Notes: a model not told the origin generated them from the sequence alone. A stretch of DNA of 64,000 bases from Novosphingobium sp. PC22D (GCF_002556635.1 NZ_MWMO01000018.1:1-64000); one strand, 5' to 3'; positions 8,816-17,337 are shown, counted from the stretch's first letter. Program-made: numbers and translations.

Positions 8816-9141
8816 GATCTTTCCTCCTGATGTTCGATGCGTCGCATCAGGAGCTGCGAGGATGTGGGTGACGGGCCGGGTCAGGGACCGCGCATAGCGC
8901 GGCCGCGAAGCGGCGATGGGGGAAACGATTTTTGCCGGGCTTGCCCGGTAAAAATGGTGGGGCCCCGCCGTCCTTGACGCGGCCCCAAAGCCCGCATCAC
9001 ACTTGGACTTTCTGCGAGAGAGACCTCTCCAACGTCAGCGTGAAAAGCACTGGCATCGCGGCAAAAACCGTTTTCCTACATGGCCCCATGCTGGCACTGT
9101 CGCGCGTGGAGGGGACCAACGGCCAGCGAAAGGACAATCTG
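8816..9141. other. Non-coding stretch with several hairpins
   Basis: No convincing gene is seen in these 326 nt. They hold a nested inverted repeat in the leader of the 78-aa gene (8825-8832 with 8845-8852, and GATGCG-T-CGCATC at 8836-8848), a strong terminator-like hairpin at 8928-8955, a GC-rich hairpin just after it, and the leader of the gene at 9142. Confidence 0.6.
8928..8955. terminator. Symmetrical terminator-like hairpin
   Basis: A 13-bp stem (ATTTTTGCCGGGC with GCCCGGTAAAAAT, one G-T pair) with a 2-nt loop, flanked by A and T runs on both sides, so it could stop transcription in either direction. It lies in non-coding DNA between the 78-aa gene and the gene at 9142. Confidence 0.55.
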
Positions 9142-9372
9142 ATGGCCAGGTCCAAACCGAGCGCGCGTAATGCGCTCAAGAAACTGCGTGAACAGCGCGA
9201 CGAACTCGATGCACAGGAGGCCAGGCTCCGAGATGAAGCAGCCGGCGAACTGGGCAAGGTTCTTCTCGAATGCGGAGCCGAGACTATCGAACCTGCGCAA
9301 TTGAAGCAGCTCATCCGCGCATCTCTCACCATCGGGATCGACGATGCTCTCAAGCGGCTCTCCCCCGCCTGA
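9142..9372 (+). CDS. Small coiled-coil protein of unknown function (76 aa, DUF6437-like)
   Basis: The product starts MARSKPSARNALKKLREQRD and continues as one long charged helix (about 8-45), then a short C-terminal domain with ECGAETIEPAQLKQL. This layout resembles small mobilome proteins labelled DUF6437 in sphingomonads; that label is from memory. Its function is unknown; a nucleoid or relaxosome accessory role is possible. The ATG at 9142 follows GAAAGGACA. It is the only plus-strand gene between the 66-aa gene and the minus-strand ssb block. Confidence 0.6.
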   Translation: MARSKPSARNALKKLREQRDELDAQEARLRDEAAGELGKVLLECGAETIEPAQLKQLIRASLTIGIDDALKRLSPA

Positions 9373-9437
9373 CACTTCAACTGCGGCGGGGTGTGGGCTC
9401 GATGCCCCGCCCCGCCGTCCAAGCAGCGAGCACAAAA

Positions 9438-9469
9438 AAGGCCCCGATGGCGCGAACCATCGGAGCCTT
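9438..9469 (-). terminator. Rho-independent terminator of ssb
   Basis: On the minus strand AAGGCTCCGATGG pairs with CCATCGGGGCCTT (one mismatch) around a 6-nt loop and is followed by TTTTTT. It lies 19 nt after the ssb stop codon. Confidence 0.75.
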
Positions 9470-9487
9470 GTCATATGCGGGAGGAAC

Positions 9488-9877
9488 TCAGTCCTCGTCG
9501 ATGTCGGGCGCACCCTCATTGTTCGACGCCCGGCCTTTGGTGAGGAAGTCCACCTTGTCGGCGATGATCTCGCAGCCGTAGCGCTTGGTGCCGTCCTGGT
9601 CTTCCCACTGCGTATAGTGGATGCGCCCCTCGACCGTCACGAGCTGGCCCCTGGTGCAGTACTTGGCGACGTTCTGGCCGAGACCGTTGAAGCAGGTCAC
9701 GCGGTGGAATTCGCTGTCCTTGGCGGTGTAGCCGTTTTCGTCCTTGTAGGTCTTGCCGTCCTTGCGGGCGGGACGGTCGGTGACGACCGAGATCGAGGTG
9801 ATGCTGGTGCCGCCCTGGGTAGTGCGGGTTTCGGGGTCGCGAGCGATGCGGCCAACGAGGATAACGAGATTGGTCAT
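9488..9877 (-). CDS. ssb: Single-stranded DNA-binding protein
   Basis: A 129-aa SSB with the N-terminal OB fold (NLVILVGRIARDPETR, then FHRVTCFNGLGQNVAKY and GQLVTVEGRI). It lacks the long Gly/Pro-rich linker of chromosomal SSB but keeps an acidic C-terminal end (APDIDED), which in SSBs recruits partner proteins, although without the usual terminal Phe. Element-encoded SSBs coat incoming single-stranded DNA and can damp the SOS response during conjugation. The ATG at 9877 follows AGGAGAAAGACC. It is a single-gene unit with its own terminator. Confidence 0.9.
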   Translation of the reverse strand: MTNLVILVGRIARDPETRTTQGGTSITSISVVTDRPARKDGKTYKDENGYTAKDSEFHRVTCFNGLGQNVAKYCTRGQLVTVEGRIHYTQWEDQDGTKRYGCEIIADKVDFLTKGRASNNEGAPDIDED

Positions 9878-10175
9878 GGTCTTTCTCCTGATCGAGCATT
9901 CCGGGTCCATCCCGGCTGCAAACCCGACTAGGAAGCGGCCACGGCGAAGCGCACCGAAGGGAAACCTCGATCTGGTTCGGGTGGTGCGGGCAGCCGGGCG
10001 CAGCCCGGCAACTCGGCCGGACCTGATCGGGGTTGCGCGTCTCGACGGGGATGCTTCAGGAAAGGTTTGCTTACAGGCCGGGTTGGTCCCGAGTGCATTG
10101 CACAGGCCAAGCCATGACTTTTCGTACTATCGGGATGCGACGTGCCCCCTGACTTCGCCTGCCTCGAAGGCGACC

Positions 10176-10604
10176 TCATATCTCGACTACGAAAGCTCCT
10201 CCCGAAGCCGACGAATGACGTCCTGAAAACGCGCCGCCAGCACCAGTCTCCACAGTGCCTAGCGGCATAGGCTCGTCCAGACGATGTCCGCGCAGCATCC
10301 AGTCTTGGGGGGTGATTAGGCGCCCCCAATCCGCAAAGGAAGGAATCGTACCCAAGTCCTCGCGGACGTGCTGCTCGCCTACAAGGCGAACGGGCACGAC
10401 ACGGCTGTCGGCGTTGACGATGGTAGAACCGAACAGCGTTTCGAGCATGAAGATGCCTTCGGCATGATGCCGAAGGGCCCGGTGCCGCGGATCAGCAAAG
10501 ATCGTCTTCGACTGGTCAAACCATTGGTGGAGCGGCAGGTAATCTTCCACCACCCCTCCCCATTTCCGGACCGACGATAGGGCGTGATAGTAGCAATGAG
10601 CCAT
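10176..10604 (-). CDS. DUF6915-like protein of unknown function
   Basis: The 142-aa protein carries a conserved block (HALSSVRKWGGVVEDYLPLH, then RHRALRHHAEGIF and GEQHVREDLG) that I associate with DUF6915, a family on plasmids, phages and ICEs. Many histidines suggest possible metal binding. The start ATG at 10604 is set by AGGAGAGGTGCG upstream. It follows the DUF6878-like gene by 10 nt, so both are probably one operon. The last 25 residues are Gly/Ala/Ser-rich. Function unknown; it could be an anti-defence or replication accessory protein. Confidence 0.7.
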   Translation of the reverse strand: MAHCYYHALSSVRKWGGVVEDYLPLHQWFDQSKTIFADPRHRALRHHAEGIFMLETLFGSTIVNADSRVVPVRLVGEQHVREDLGTIPSFADWGRLITPQDWMLRGHRLDEPMPLGTVETGAGGAFSGRHSSASGGAFVVEI

Positions 10605-10614
10605 CGCACCTCTC

Positions 10615-11052
10615 CTAGAGATCAGTCGAATGGTCGTCGGTCGCCGTGTAACGCAGCTGGCAGTCCAGAACGAAACTCGGCGTAGCCACGTCGATGACCA
10701 GTTCGCCGCAGGCACCATCATTGATTTCCCATCCGGGATGATGGCGTTCGAGAGCAAGGTAAGTCAGTTGCTCGAGGGTGGAATTGAGGCTCTGGTCGCC
10801 GCCTTCTCCAGCACAGTCGATCGTCACTTCGGGACACGGAACACTCGCCCCGACGGCGTCAGAGAAGACGCATTCTTCGACTGCACCGCTGTCGCCGCAC
10901 CCATCGAAACGGATTTCTACGCGGGCAATTTCGGCATTGCGCAGCGGGGCAATGATAGCTGCCTTGAGCCGTTGGATTTCACTTTGTGCCTGCGCCGCGC
11001 GCTCGGCCTGGCGGACAGCAAAATCCGCCATGATCGCCTGAAAATCAGTCAT
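10615..11052 (-). CDS. DUF6878-like protein of unknown function
   Basis: A 145-aa product: an N-terminal helix (residues 1-35, AVRQAERAAQAQSEIQRLKA) followed by a mixed domain with VEIRFDGCGDSGAVEE, ELVIDVATPSF and a C-terminal YTATDDHSTDL. This pattern matches proteins annotated DUF6878 on sphingomonad elements, as far as I remember. The ATG at 11052 follows GGAGAAATCTG. The Gly-Cys-Gly-Asp-Ser-Gly core is probably a strand-loop with structural or ligand role. Operon with the DUF6915-like gene. Confidence 0.7.
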   Translation of the reverse strand: MTDFQAIMADFAVRQAERAAQAQSEIQRLKAAIIAPLRNAEIARVEIRFDGCGDSGAVEECVFSDAVGASVPCPEVTIDCAGEGGDQSLNSTLEQLTYLALERHHPGWEINDGACGELVIDVATPSFVLDCQLRYTATDDHSTDL

Positions 11053-11131
11053 CAGATTTCTCCTGCAATGTGGGGGCAAGGACAGATCGTCTTGCCCACG
11101 AGAACAGGCGAATTCTTTCCTCTAAAGGGCT

Positions 11132-11156
11132 GCGCCAGCGCCGATGGCGCTGGCGC
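11132..11156. other. Long perfect GC hairpin between two minus-strand genes
   Basis: GCGCCAGCGCC-GAT-GGCGCTGGCGC is an 11-bp perfect stem with a 3-nt loop, 14 nt after the DUF2493 stop. There is no U tract after it, so it may be a processing or RNA-stability signal, or a weak terminator. Confidence 0.55.
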
Positions 11157-11169
11157 GATGCCGGACGCA

Positions 11170-12123
11170 TCAGTCGGTATCCTGAGCCGCGCGCTTGGGA
11201 GAAGTTCCAAGCGGACCGCGGCGATCGACGACGGTAATCCGACGGGATTTGGCTTCGATGACGAGGCGCTCCAGGACCCCGTTTCCGGGAAAGGCGACGA
11301 CATAACGGGGGTCGAGCGAGAGCATACGCTCGTTGCGCTTGAAGCCTGCGCGCGCGCCCAGGCGCATGTCGAGGGAGAAGCTGATTTGCGGGATGTTGCG
11401 TCGTTCCGCCCAAGAAGATGCCAGACGGTCAACGCCCTTGGTATCACCGCCGTGGACAAGAACCATGTCAGGAACCCGGTCGTGAACCTTGTCCAGAGTA
11501 GCCCAGACGTTGTTGGCGAAAGTGAGAGCGTCCTGCTCGTTTGGATGGCGTGTGCGGCCACCGGCAAAGATCACCGGCGTACCTTCTGGCATGGCGGCGC
11601 GGCGCTTGGCTTCGGACCGGGCTCGGACGAACTCGCGGCCCTCCACAAGCGCGGAAGTCAGCATGGCGCTGTGATTGAAGCGCGAACTCGACACGGGCTT
11701 CCACGAGGAGCCAAACTCGTTGAGATAGAGGCCAGCGGCCACTTCGCGCATCTCTTCGAGAGCGAGCATAGCCCCTTCGGCACACTGCGCACGCTCAACC
11801 TGGGTCTCGAGTTCATGGGTGTGAATTTCGGATCCATCTGCAGTGGCGACGAGCGCTCGGACTTCGTCGGTTGCGCGGTCGACGGCGGTCGATTTGCGGG
11901 TCGCGGAACGGTGGAAGATGTTGACGAACGCCCAGCCGAGGTCCTCGGCATCGGCCTCCAGCGCAGTCCCCGTGACCATTGCAAAGAGATCGGACCAAAC
12001 CGCTTCGAGAGTCTGGACGACCGCCTCGTGGACCGGAAAGTCATTGGTGGAAACAGGGGCAGGACCAATCGAAAAACCGGAAAGATCGAGGCCGGCAAGT
12101 TGGTCAGAAAATGATGAGTGCAT
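11170..12123 (-). CDS. DUF2493 (SLOG-superfamily) domain protein
   Basis: The 317-aa protein has an N-terminal helical half and a C-terminal DUF2493 domain (about 190-310), a Rossmann-like SLOG relative: VIFAGGRTRHPNEQ, MVLVHGGDTKGVDRLASSWA and YVVAFPGNGVLE. The GGDTKGVD loop is the expected nucleotide-ligand site. SLOG proteins bind nucleotide-derived ligands and are frequent on plasmids and in defence islands; the exact role here is unknown. The ATG at 12123 follows AGGAGGACAATACC. It sits between ardC and the DUF6878/DUF6915 pair on the same strand. Confidence 0.8.
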   Translation of the reverse strand: MHSSFSDQLAGLDLSGFSIGPAPVSTNDFPVHEAVVQTLEAVWSDLFAMVTGTALEADAEDLGWAFVNIFHRSATRKSTAVDRATDEVRALVATADGSEIHTHELETQVERAQCAEGAMLALEEMREVAAGLYLNEFGSSWKPVSSSRFNHSAMLTSALVEGREFVRARSEAKRRAAMPEGTPVIFAGGRTRHPNEQDALTFANNVWATLDKVHDRVPDMVLVHGGDTKGVDRLASSWAERRNIPQISFSLDMRLGARAGFKRNERMLSLDPRYVVAFPGNGVLERLVIEAKSRRITVVDRRGPLGTSPKRAAQDTD

Positions 12124-12423
12124 GGGTATTGTCCTCCTGACTGGCGTGAGGCTGACGCTCCCGCTCATGGCTGCGCCAGCGAGAGCCCGTCAGGGCCAGC
12201 TTGAGGCAGTCTCCGCACCCGACAGGGGAAACCCGCTTGGGCAGGCTGGCGCGGGCAGGCCAACGGCCCACAGGGCCGGGCCAACTCGGGCCTGCGCAAG
12301 CCGGGTTGCGGCAGACTGGCGGCTGGCCCAGGGCCTTTCTCGCATGGCTTCAGGCCATGAGTGCTAAAGCAAGTTTCGTTAGGGAGGACAGGCACCTCGC
12401 CACGATCAAAGTGACTGGCGCAT
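12124..12423. other. Non-coding stretch upstream of the DUF2493 gene
   Basis: No gene is supported here. The sequence is GC-rich and repetitive (several GGCC/GGGCC blocks) with a small hairpin CATGGC-TTCAG-GCCATG near 12345-12361. The promoter of the DUF2493 gene is probably here; no clear -35/-10 pair can be named. Confidence 0.5.
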
Positions 12424-12846
12424 TCAGGCCACCCGTTTTGCGTAGACGCCCTCACCGTTCGACATGTGACCGAGGCAGACGAAGTCGCCGAACAACGCTT
12501 CAAAGCGCGAGGCGATCTGGGACAGCCAGCGCTGTGCTCTGGGCGATCTGGCCGTGCGCCAATCGGCATCCCAATAGGCGCCATCGTCACGCTCGACAAT
12601 CCACACCGCAACCAGGCCGGCGTAAACCGACACGCCGAAATCTGCATAGGCATTGCGCATGAGGATGCGGTCTTCGCGGCCCCGCCAACCGTCGTGGGCG
12701 ATCAGGGAAGGGAATACCTGCCCTGCGCGCTCGCGCAGATCTTCGCGGAGCCACTCATATTCGAAGTCCCAGTCGTCGTCGTCTTCAACTTCGAGCACGG
12801 TGAAGGCCACAACGGCCCCGCTGGGGCAACTGACTGATCGGCCCAT
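12424..12846 (-). CDS. Protein of unknown function (140 aa) downstream of ardC
   Basis: I do not recognise the family. The ATG at 12846 has GGAGGGTGTC upstream and starts 11 nt after the ardC stop, so it is co-transcribed with ardC. The protein has an acidic stretch (VLEVEDDDDWDFEYEW), several aromatic residues (GVSVYAGLVAVWIVERDDG, YWDADW) and a helical C-terminal half. No signal peptide or membrane segment. A strongly acidic small protein next to ArdC could be a DNA-mimic anti-restriction or anti-nuclease factor; that is inference. Confidence 0.65.
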   Translation of the reverse strand: MGRSVSCPSGAVVAFTVLEVEDDDDWDFEYEWLREDLRERAGQVFPSLIAHDGWRGREDRILMRNAYADFGVSVYAGLVAVWIVERDDGAYWDADWRTARSPRAQRWLSQIASRFEALFGDFVCLGHMSNGEGVYAKRVA

Positions 12847-12857
12847 GACACCCTCCT

Positions 12858-13799
12858 TCAGGCGGCCAATGCAGCGTCGGCAGACGCTTCGTCGGCATCA
12901 TCGGCAGAGGCACGTCCTCCGAGTTTGAGCAGAAGCCTTGATGCTTCCTCCGCCTTTGCGGCAGCGGTGAGAATGGCACGGTCATCCTGCTTCAGGAGCT
13001 TGAGCCAGTGCTCGATATAGCTCGCATGGCTATCCAAGTGTGTGACTGGCAGACCGAGTTCAGCGCCAAGCATAGCGCTCGAAAGTTCGGCAATGAGTTC
13101 CTCGGCAGCGTAAGCTGCAGAACCAAAGCGATTCTTGAGATTACGGTCGAGGCGGCTGGCATGGCCGGTCCAATGCGACAGCTCGTGCGCGAGCGTCGCG
13201 TAATAGTGGTCGAAGCCCGAGAAGAGATGCGCGGGCGGCATTGTCACCCGGTCAGCTACCGGCTCATAATAGGCTTCGTCGCCCTGATGACGCAGGACGG
13301 CCGGAATATTGGCAAAGAATGAGTCGAGTTCAGCCTGACGGCCCTCGGGTTCCACCACCTCAAGCGTCGCGGCGGGATGGAAACGTTCCGGAAGACCTTC
13401 GACCTGATCGGCATTGAAAACCGGATAGGCCTTCAACACGCGACGACTTTCGTCAGTTTTTTCGCCGGTGTCGGGGGCTTCGACTTCCTTGGTGTAGCTC
13501 TTGTAGAATATGGCGATGGTGGATTTTTCGCCCTTGCGCACCTGTGCGCCCAGTTCTTTGGCCTGATTGTAGGTCATCCAGAACGGCGAGGCGTAACCGC
13601 ACATATCGGCAACCATCCAGAGCCAGAATACATTCATGCCGCGATAAGGGACGCCGCACGCCCGCAATGGACGCGAGACTGGCACACCGCGCCATGGCTT
13701 GATCCACGGCTTCGTGCCGGACTCGAGGCGGGCGATGATTTCTTGGGTGATACGGGTCGCAGGCGACACTCCGCCGCTTTGTCCCTTGCGATAGGCCAT
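12858..13799 (-). CDS. ardC: ArdC-family antirestriction protein
   Basis: The 313-aa protein has the N-terminal single-stranded-DNA-binding domain (about 10-130; WIKPWRG, YRGMNVFWLW, VRKGEKSTIAIFYK) and a C-terminal zinc-metallopeptidase-like domain with HELSHW near residue 205 and a downstream glutamate (AAEELIAELSS). ArdC proteins protect incoming DNA from type I and some type II restriction after conjugation. The ATG at 13799 follows GGAGATCC. It heads a two-gene unit with the 140-aa gene and follows the ParB-like gene after a hairpin. Confidence 0.92.
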   Translation of the reverse strand: MAYRKGQSGGVSPATRITQEIIARLESGTKPWIKPWRGVPVSRPLRACGVPYRGMNVFWLWMVADMCGYASPFWMTYNQAKELGAQVRKGEKSTIAIFYKSYTKEVEAPDTGEKTDESRRVLKAYPVFNADQVEGLPERFHPAATLEVVEPEGRQAELDSFFANIPAVLRHQGDEAYYEPVADRVTMPPAHLFSGFDHYYATLAHELSHWTGHASRLDRNLKNRFGSAAYAAEELIAELSSAMLGAELGLPVTHLDSHASYIEHWLKLLKQDDRAILTAAAKAEEASRLLLKLGGRASADDADEASADAALAA

Positions 13800-13885
13800 G
13801 TTGGATCTCCTGAAATGGCCTGACGACAGTTCCGTCGGTCAGTGCCGGAGATCCCGGAGCCCCCTCCGCTCTCTTTCCATGAAGG

Positions 13886-13919
13886 AAGCGGCCCCCCGGC
13901 ATGTGCCGGAGGACCGCTT
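13886..13919 (-). terminator. Hairpin between the ParB-like gene and ardC
   Basis: AAGCGG and CCGCTT arms enclose a second stem CCGGCA/TGCCGG, giving an interrupted stem of about 13-14 bp. It follows the ParB-like gene on the minus strand. The trailing sequence is only moderately T-rich, so termination may be partial. Confidence 0.45.
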
Positions 13920-13954
13920 CACGGTGGCGAGTAGCCGTTCCTGTCAGGAGGAGG

Positions 13955-15943
13955 TCAGGCGGCCAACTCGCTCGGGGGTTGATTGTCGTCGTTGGCGACG
14001 AAATCCGCGTTGGGACTTTGCGCTTCGTTATCGGCAGGAATTTCCGGCAGGTCGGCAAAGCGCATGACCTCGGGCACCCAGGCGAGGGCCCTTTCCCGAA
14101 CTTCGACCTCGGTGATGTAGGTCCCCGCGAAGACGCGCTCGGCGCTCATCGCGAGATCGCCCTTTTTCACCGATGCGAAGCGCGAGGACAGTTCCAGGCC
14201 GCCGACATCGGTGAGCGCATCGAGGATGACCTGCTTCGAGACGCGGTCGAAGTAGTTTGCCGCGGTCGGACGCCACCATTGCGCCATATCGATGCCGATC
14301 GCGCTGCCCAGATGATCCTGGAACGCGATTTGGCGTTCGCCTGCCATGTTGAGGCTCGCCTCGAGCGTGCGAGCGACGACAAAGCCGAGCCATGCTGCGC
14401 GGCTTTCATCAGCGAGTGCCCGAAACATCTTGAAGCGCGACGAAGCGTCTTCGCCAGATCGCCAGCTCTCATCGAGACCAGAGCGCAGGTCCGCAAGGGA
14501 TGCGCTTGCCGGCGCATCCTTCGCTTCGAACCCGACAATCGGACCCGCAGGGACGCCGCCACGCAGGGTCGTGGCCGCGCGTGACCGCCAGTCGTGGGTG
14601 TCGGCATCCGCGAGGGTGAAGACCATGATGTCGAGCGAAAGGCCGGGATCCGATGCCACGTGGAGCGCGAGCACGTCACGACGTTGCATCGCAAGTTCGT
14701 CGATCAGACGCTTGGAAAGCGCTGCACGGCGTTTGCCATCACTGTCGACACTGGCCACGACTTCGACGACATCGTCGTCACCAACGACTTCGATATCGCG
14801 CTCGCCGTAGAACACCGGCTGGAGGACCGGTGTCCCGTCGCGCGAGAGAACGAGGATCATTCCGGCATTGGCCTTCAGTTCGGGCGCCAGCTCCGGGGGC
14901 TTTGCCCGAATGTCCTGGCATTCGCGCTCGATCGCTTCGATCGTCGCCTCGGCCGCAGCAATTGCTTCTTCTGCGCTGTCTTCATCCTCGAGAATGGCCG
15001 CATGATCGTCGTAGGAAGCATCGAGTTCGTCAAGGCGGGCCAGTTCGGCGTCAGTCAACGGAGCCGGCTCGGCCGGAAGGCGAATGAGGCCTTCCACAAG
15101 ATCGTGACTGGCATAGGCGTCAAGCGTCGGCTTAACCCAGGCAAGGCCCTGCTCTGCTGCGAGCGCCTTGGCGCGTTTCTCCATCTCCTCCGAGGCGAGG
15201 GTTTCGAGAAGCGCGACATCAACCCAGGACTCGCTGTCATCGTCGTCGAATAGTTCGCGTTCGATCCGGCCACCTGCAGCGGTATATGCGTCGCGACCGA
15301 CAAGACGGGCCCGAGCATCGCTACCGCGAACCGTGCCGGAGAGCACCATGCGCCGGATGCTGTCGGCGCTGGGCGCATAATAGCCCGAGGACGCCTGTTC
15401 ATAGACGCGAGCCTGAATCTCCTGGTCGGAGGTCGCGCCGAAAGCTTTGGCGAGATCGAGAGTGATTTCACCGGATGCCAGAGCATCGAAGACGACAGGC
15501 GCAAGGGTCGCGAGACGCAGCCGGCCTTCGACGAAGCGGACCGTCAGTCCGAACCTGCGCGCGACATCTTCCGTCGAGGCGCCTGCCTCGATCAGGGCAG
15601 CGAACGCCTGCGCTTCGTCGGCGGGGTTCATCGCGAGGCGATGGAAGTTCTCGGCCAGGCTCGTTTCGACTGCGATTTCCGCATCGTCCTCAAGCACGAG
15701 GCAGGTAACCTCGTAGCCCTTCGGCAGGACTCTCTCTTCGGCAAGCGCCAGCAAGGCGCAGCGGCGGCGCTCTCCGGCTTCGACCTCGAATTTGCCACGA
15801 GCCGCAGGCCGAACGATGAGGTTCTGCAACAGCCCATGGGCTGCAATGCTCGCTTTCAGTTCGGAATCTGCAGCTGGGTCACCGTGGCGGCGCACATTGC
15901 GAGGAGACTGGACCAACTTGGTCAACGGGATCGACTTGATCAT
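13955..15943 (-). CDS. Large ParB/KorB-like DNA-binding protein
   Basis: The 662-aa product has an N-terminal ParB/Spo0J nuclease-like domain (residues 1-100) with the arginine patch GERRR at 57-61 and NFHR near 99-102, then a KorB/HTH segment (about 120-150). The remaining 500 residues are a long helical extension with acidic patches. No ParA gene is next to it, so it is unlikely to be a classical partition protein; large ParB-like proteins like this are common on ICEs and plasmids of this group and may regulate transcription or stabilise the element. The ATG at 15943 follows AGGAGTATGTCCC. Confidence 0.85.
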   Translation of the reverse strand: MIKSIPLTKLVQSPRNVRRHGDPAADSELKASIAAHGLLQNLIVRPAARGKFEVEAGERRRCALLALAEERVLPKGYEVTCLVLEDDAEIAVETSLAENFHRLAMNPADEAQAFAALIEAGASTEDVARRFGLTVRFVEGRLRLATLAPVVFDALASGEITLDLAKAFGATSDQEIQARVYEQASSGYYAPSADSIRRMVLSGTVRGSDARARLVGRDAYTAAGGRIERELFDDDDSESWVDVALLETLASEEMEKRAKALAAEQGLAWVKPTLDAYASHDLVEGLIRLPAEPAPLTDAELARLDELDASYDDHAAILEDEDSAEEAIAAAEATIEAIERECQDIRAKPPELAPELKANAGMILVLSRDGTPVLQPVFYGERDIEVVGDDDVVEVVASVDSDGKRRAALSKRLIDELAMQRRDVLALHVASDPGLSLDIMVFTLADADTHDWRSRAATTLRGGVPAGPIVGFEAKDAPASASLADLRSGLDESWRSGEDASSRFKMFRALADESRAAWLGFVVARTLEASLNMAGERQIAFQDHLGSAIGIDMAQWWRPTAANYFDRVSKQVILDALTDVGGLELSSRFASVKKGDLAMSAERVFAGTYITEVEVRERALAWVPEVMRFADLPEIPADNEAQSPNADFVANDDNQPPSELAA

Positions 15944-16166
15944 GGGACATACTCCTGATTGCGAGCACAGGCATCGACCATCGACGCTCCTTCGGCTCAG
16001 TCAGAAGCAAGCCCCCTTCCCTCTCTCTTCACCGTGGCCGGTCAGACAGGTGACGTTCTGCGGCCAAACGAAATTATGGAAGAAGGGAACACGGCCCAAG
16101 GATCGAACCGATGCTGTTGCATCACGGAAACTACCTTCCCCATGGCAAGCCAAACGAATTGTATTG

Positions 16167-16181
16167 GTTCGCATTTTGTTC
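16167..16181 (+). promoter_or_regulatory. SOS (LexA) box upstream of tcmP
   Basis: GTTC-GCATTTT-GTTC matches the alphaproteobacterial LexA consensus exactly. It ends 38 nt before the tcmP ATG and is in the gene orientation. Confidence 0.7.
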
Positions 16182-16219
16182 TACTGGATGGATGATCAAT
16201 CGACAGGCGGCGAAAAAGC

Positions 16220-17335
16220 ATGGCAAACCAGAAGTTCTTCGAAGAGAGGACTGATCAATCCGAGGTCAAAGCCCGCATCGTGAACAAGTACTTCTCTACT
16301 TGGGCACAGGTCGTCATGCCCACGGTTGCGAAGCGCGGCGGAAAGATCGCTTACATGGACCTTTATGCCGGCCCAGGCCGCTACAAGGATGGTGCGGCGG
16401 CGACGCCCCTTCTCGTATTGCAAACGGCCATCAATCATCCGCTAATGTCACAAATGCTCACCGCCTATTTCAACGACGCAGATGGTGACAAAACTTCGAC
16501 GCTCCAAACAGAAATCGATAGCCTCCCGGGTCTAGAAAAACTCAAATATAAACCCGTCGTGACTTGTGGTGAGGTAGATGATGATGCCGCGACGTATTTT
16601 AACGAAACGCGCCTCGTCCCTTCGTTCTCGTTTGTCGATCCTTTCGGTTACAAAGGCCTCTCTCTTAGGATTGTCCAGGGCGTCATCAAAGATTGGGGTT
16701 GCGATTGTGTATTCTTCTTCAATTACAATCGGATCAATGCGGGGATCAACAATCCCGGCGTAAAAAAGCATATGGATGCGCTGTTCGGAGAAGAGCGCGC
16801 GGACACGCTTCGCGCGAGGCTCCCCGGTTTAACGCCGGAATTGCGAGAGGCTGCCATTCTCGAAGAGCTGGCCAATGAGATTCAGTCGCTTGGTGGCAAG
16901 TATGTGCTGCCCTTCACATTCCGTAACAGCGAAGGCACGCGCACATCTCATAAGCTGATTTTCGTCTCAAAGCACTTCAAGGGCTATGAGATTATGAAGG
17001 ACATTATGGCGGCTGAGAGCTCAACTCTCGACGAAGGTGTCCCGTCGCTCACATATTCACCTGCTGATGCGTCGATGCCGCTTTTGTTTTCGCTGGTCCA
17101 ACCCATGTCTAAGCTGAAAGAGATGCTGCTGGAAGATTTCGCGGGACAAACCCTGTCACTCACGGAAATCTATGAGCGACACAGCGTAGGCAAGCCATAC
17201 ATCAAAAGGAATTACCGCGAGGCGCTTAGTGCGCTTGAAGCCGCAGAGAGGGTCTCGGCGTATTCGACTAAAGGGAAGCGTCGCAAGGATACCTACCCCG
17301 ACCATGTGAAGGTCCAGTTCAAGGAAGGGTGCTGA
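16220..17335 (+). CDS. tcmP: Three-Cys-motif partner protein TcmP
   Basis: The 371-aa protein matches the TcmP family: N-terminal MANQKFFEERTDQSEVKARIV, a SAM/Rossmann-like strand YMDLYAGPGRYKDG (about 46-59), a conserved SFSFVDPFGYKGLS (about 135-148) and a C-terminal winged-helix-like part. The GPGRY and DPFG motifs resemble a methyltransferase fold; the biochemical role is unknown. TcmP genes are defined by pairing with a three-Cys Gp37/Gp68 protein, which follows here with 2 nt between stop and ATG. An SOS box lies upstream. The gene is clearly more AT-rich than its neighbours, a sign of separate acquisition. Confidence 0.88.
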   Translation: MANQKFFEERTDQSEVKARIVNKYFSTWAQVVMPTVAKRGGKIAYMDLYAGPGRYKDGAAATPLLVLQTAINHPLMSQMLTAYFNDADGDKTSTLQTEIDSLPGLEKLKYKPVVTCGEVDDDAATYFNETRLVPSFSFVDPFGYKGLSLRIVQGVIKDWGCDCVFFFNYNRINAGINNPGVKKHMDALFGEERADTLRARLPGLTPELREAAILEELANEIQSLGGKYVLPFTFRNSEGTRTSHKLIFVSKHFKGYEIMKDIMAAESSTLDEGVPSLTYSPADASMPLLFSLVQPMSKLKEMLLEDFAGQTLSLTEIYERHSVGKPYIKRNYREALSALEAAERVSAYSTKGKRRKDTYPDHVKVQFKEGC

Positions 17336-17337
17336 GC

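Noticed and set aside
10630..12114. 494-aa plus-strand frame
   Set aside because: Runs opposite two well-supported minus-strand genes (DUF6878-like, DUF2493) and across their hairpin; composition is not protein-like.
16100..16125. tRNA-like T-loop sequence (AAGGATCGAACC) before tcmP
   Set aside because: No acceptor or anticodon stem can be built around it.
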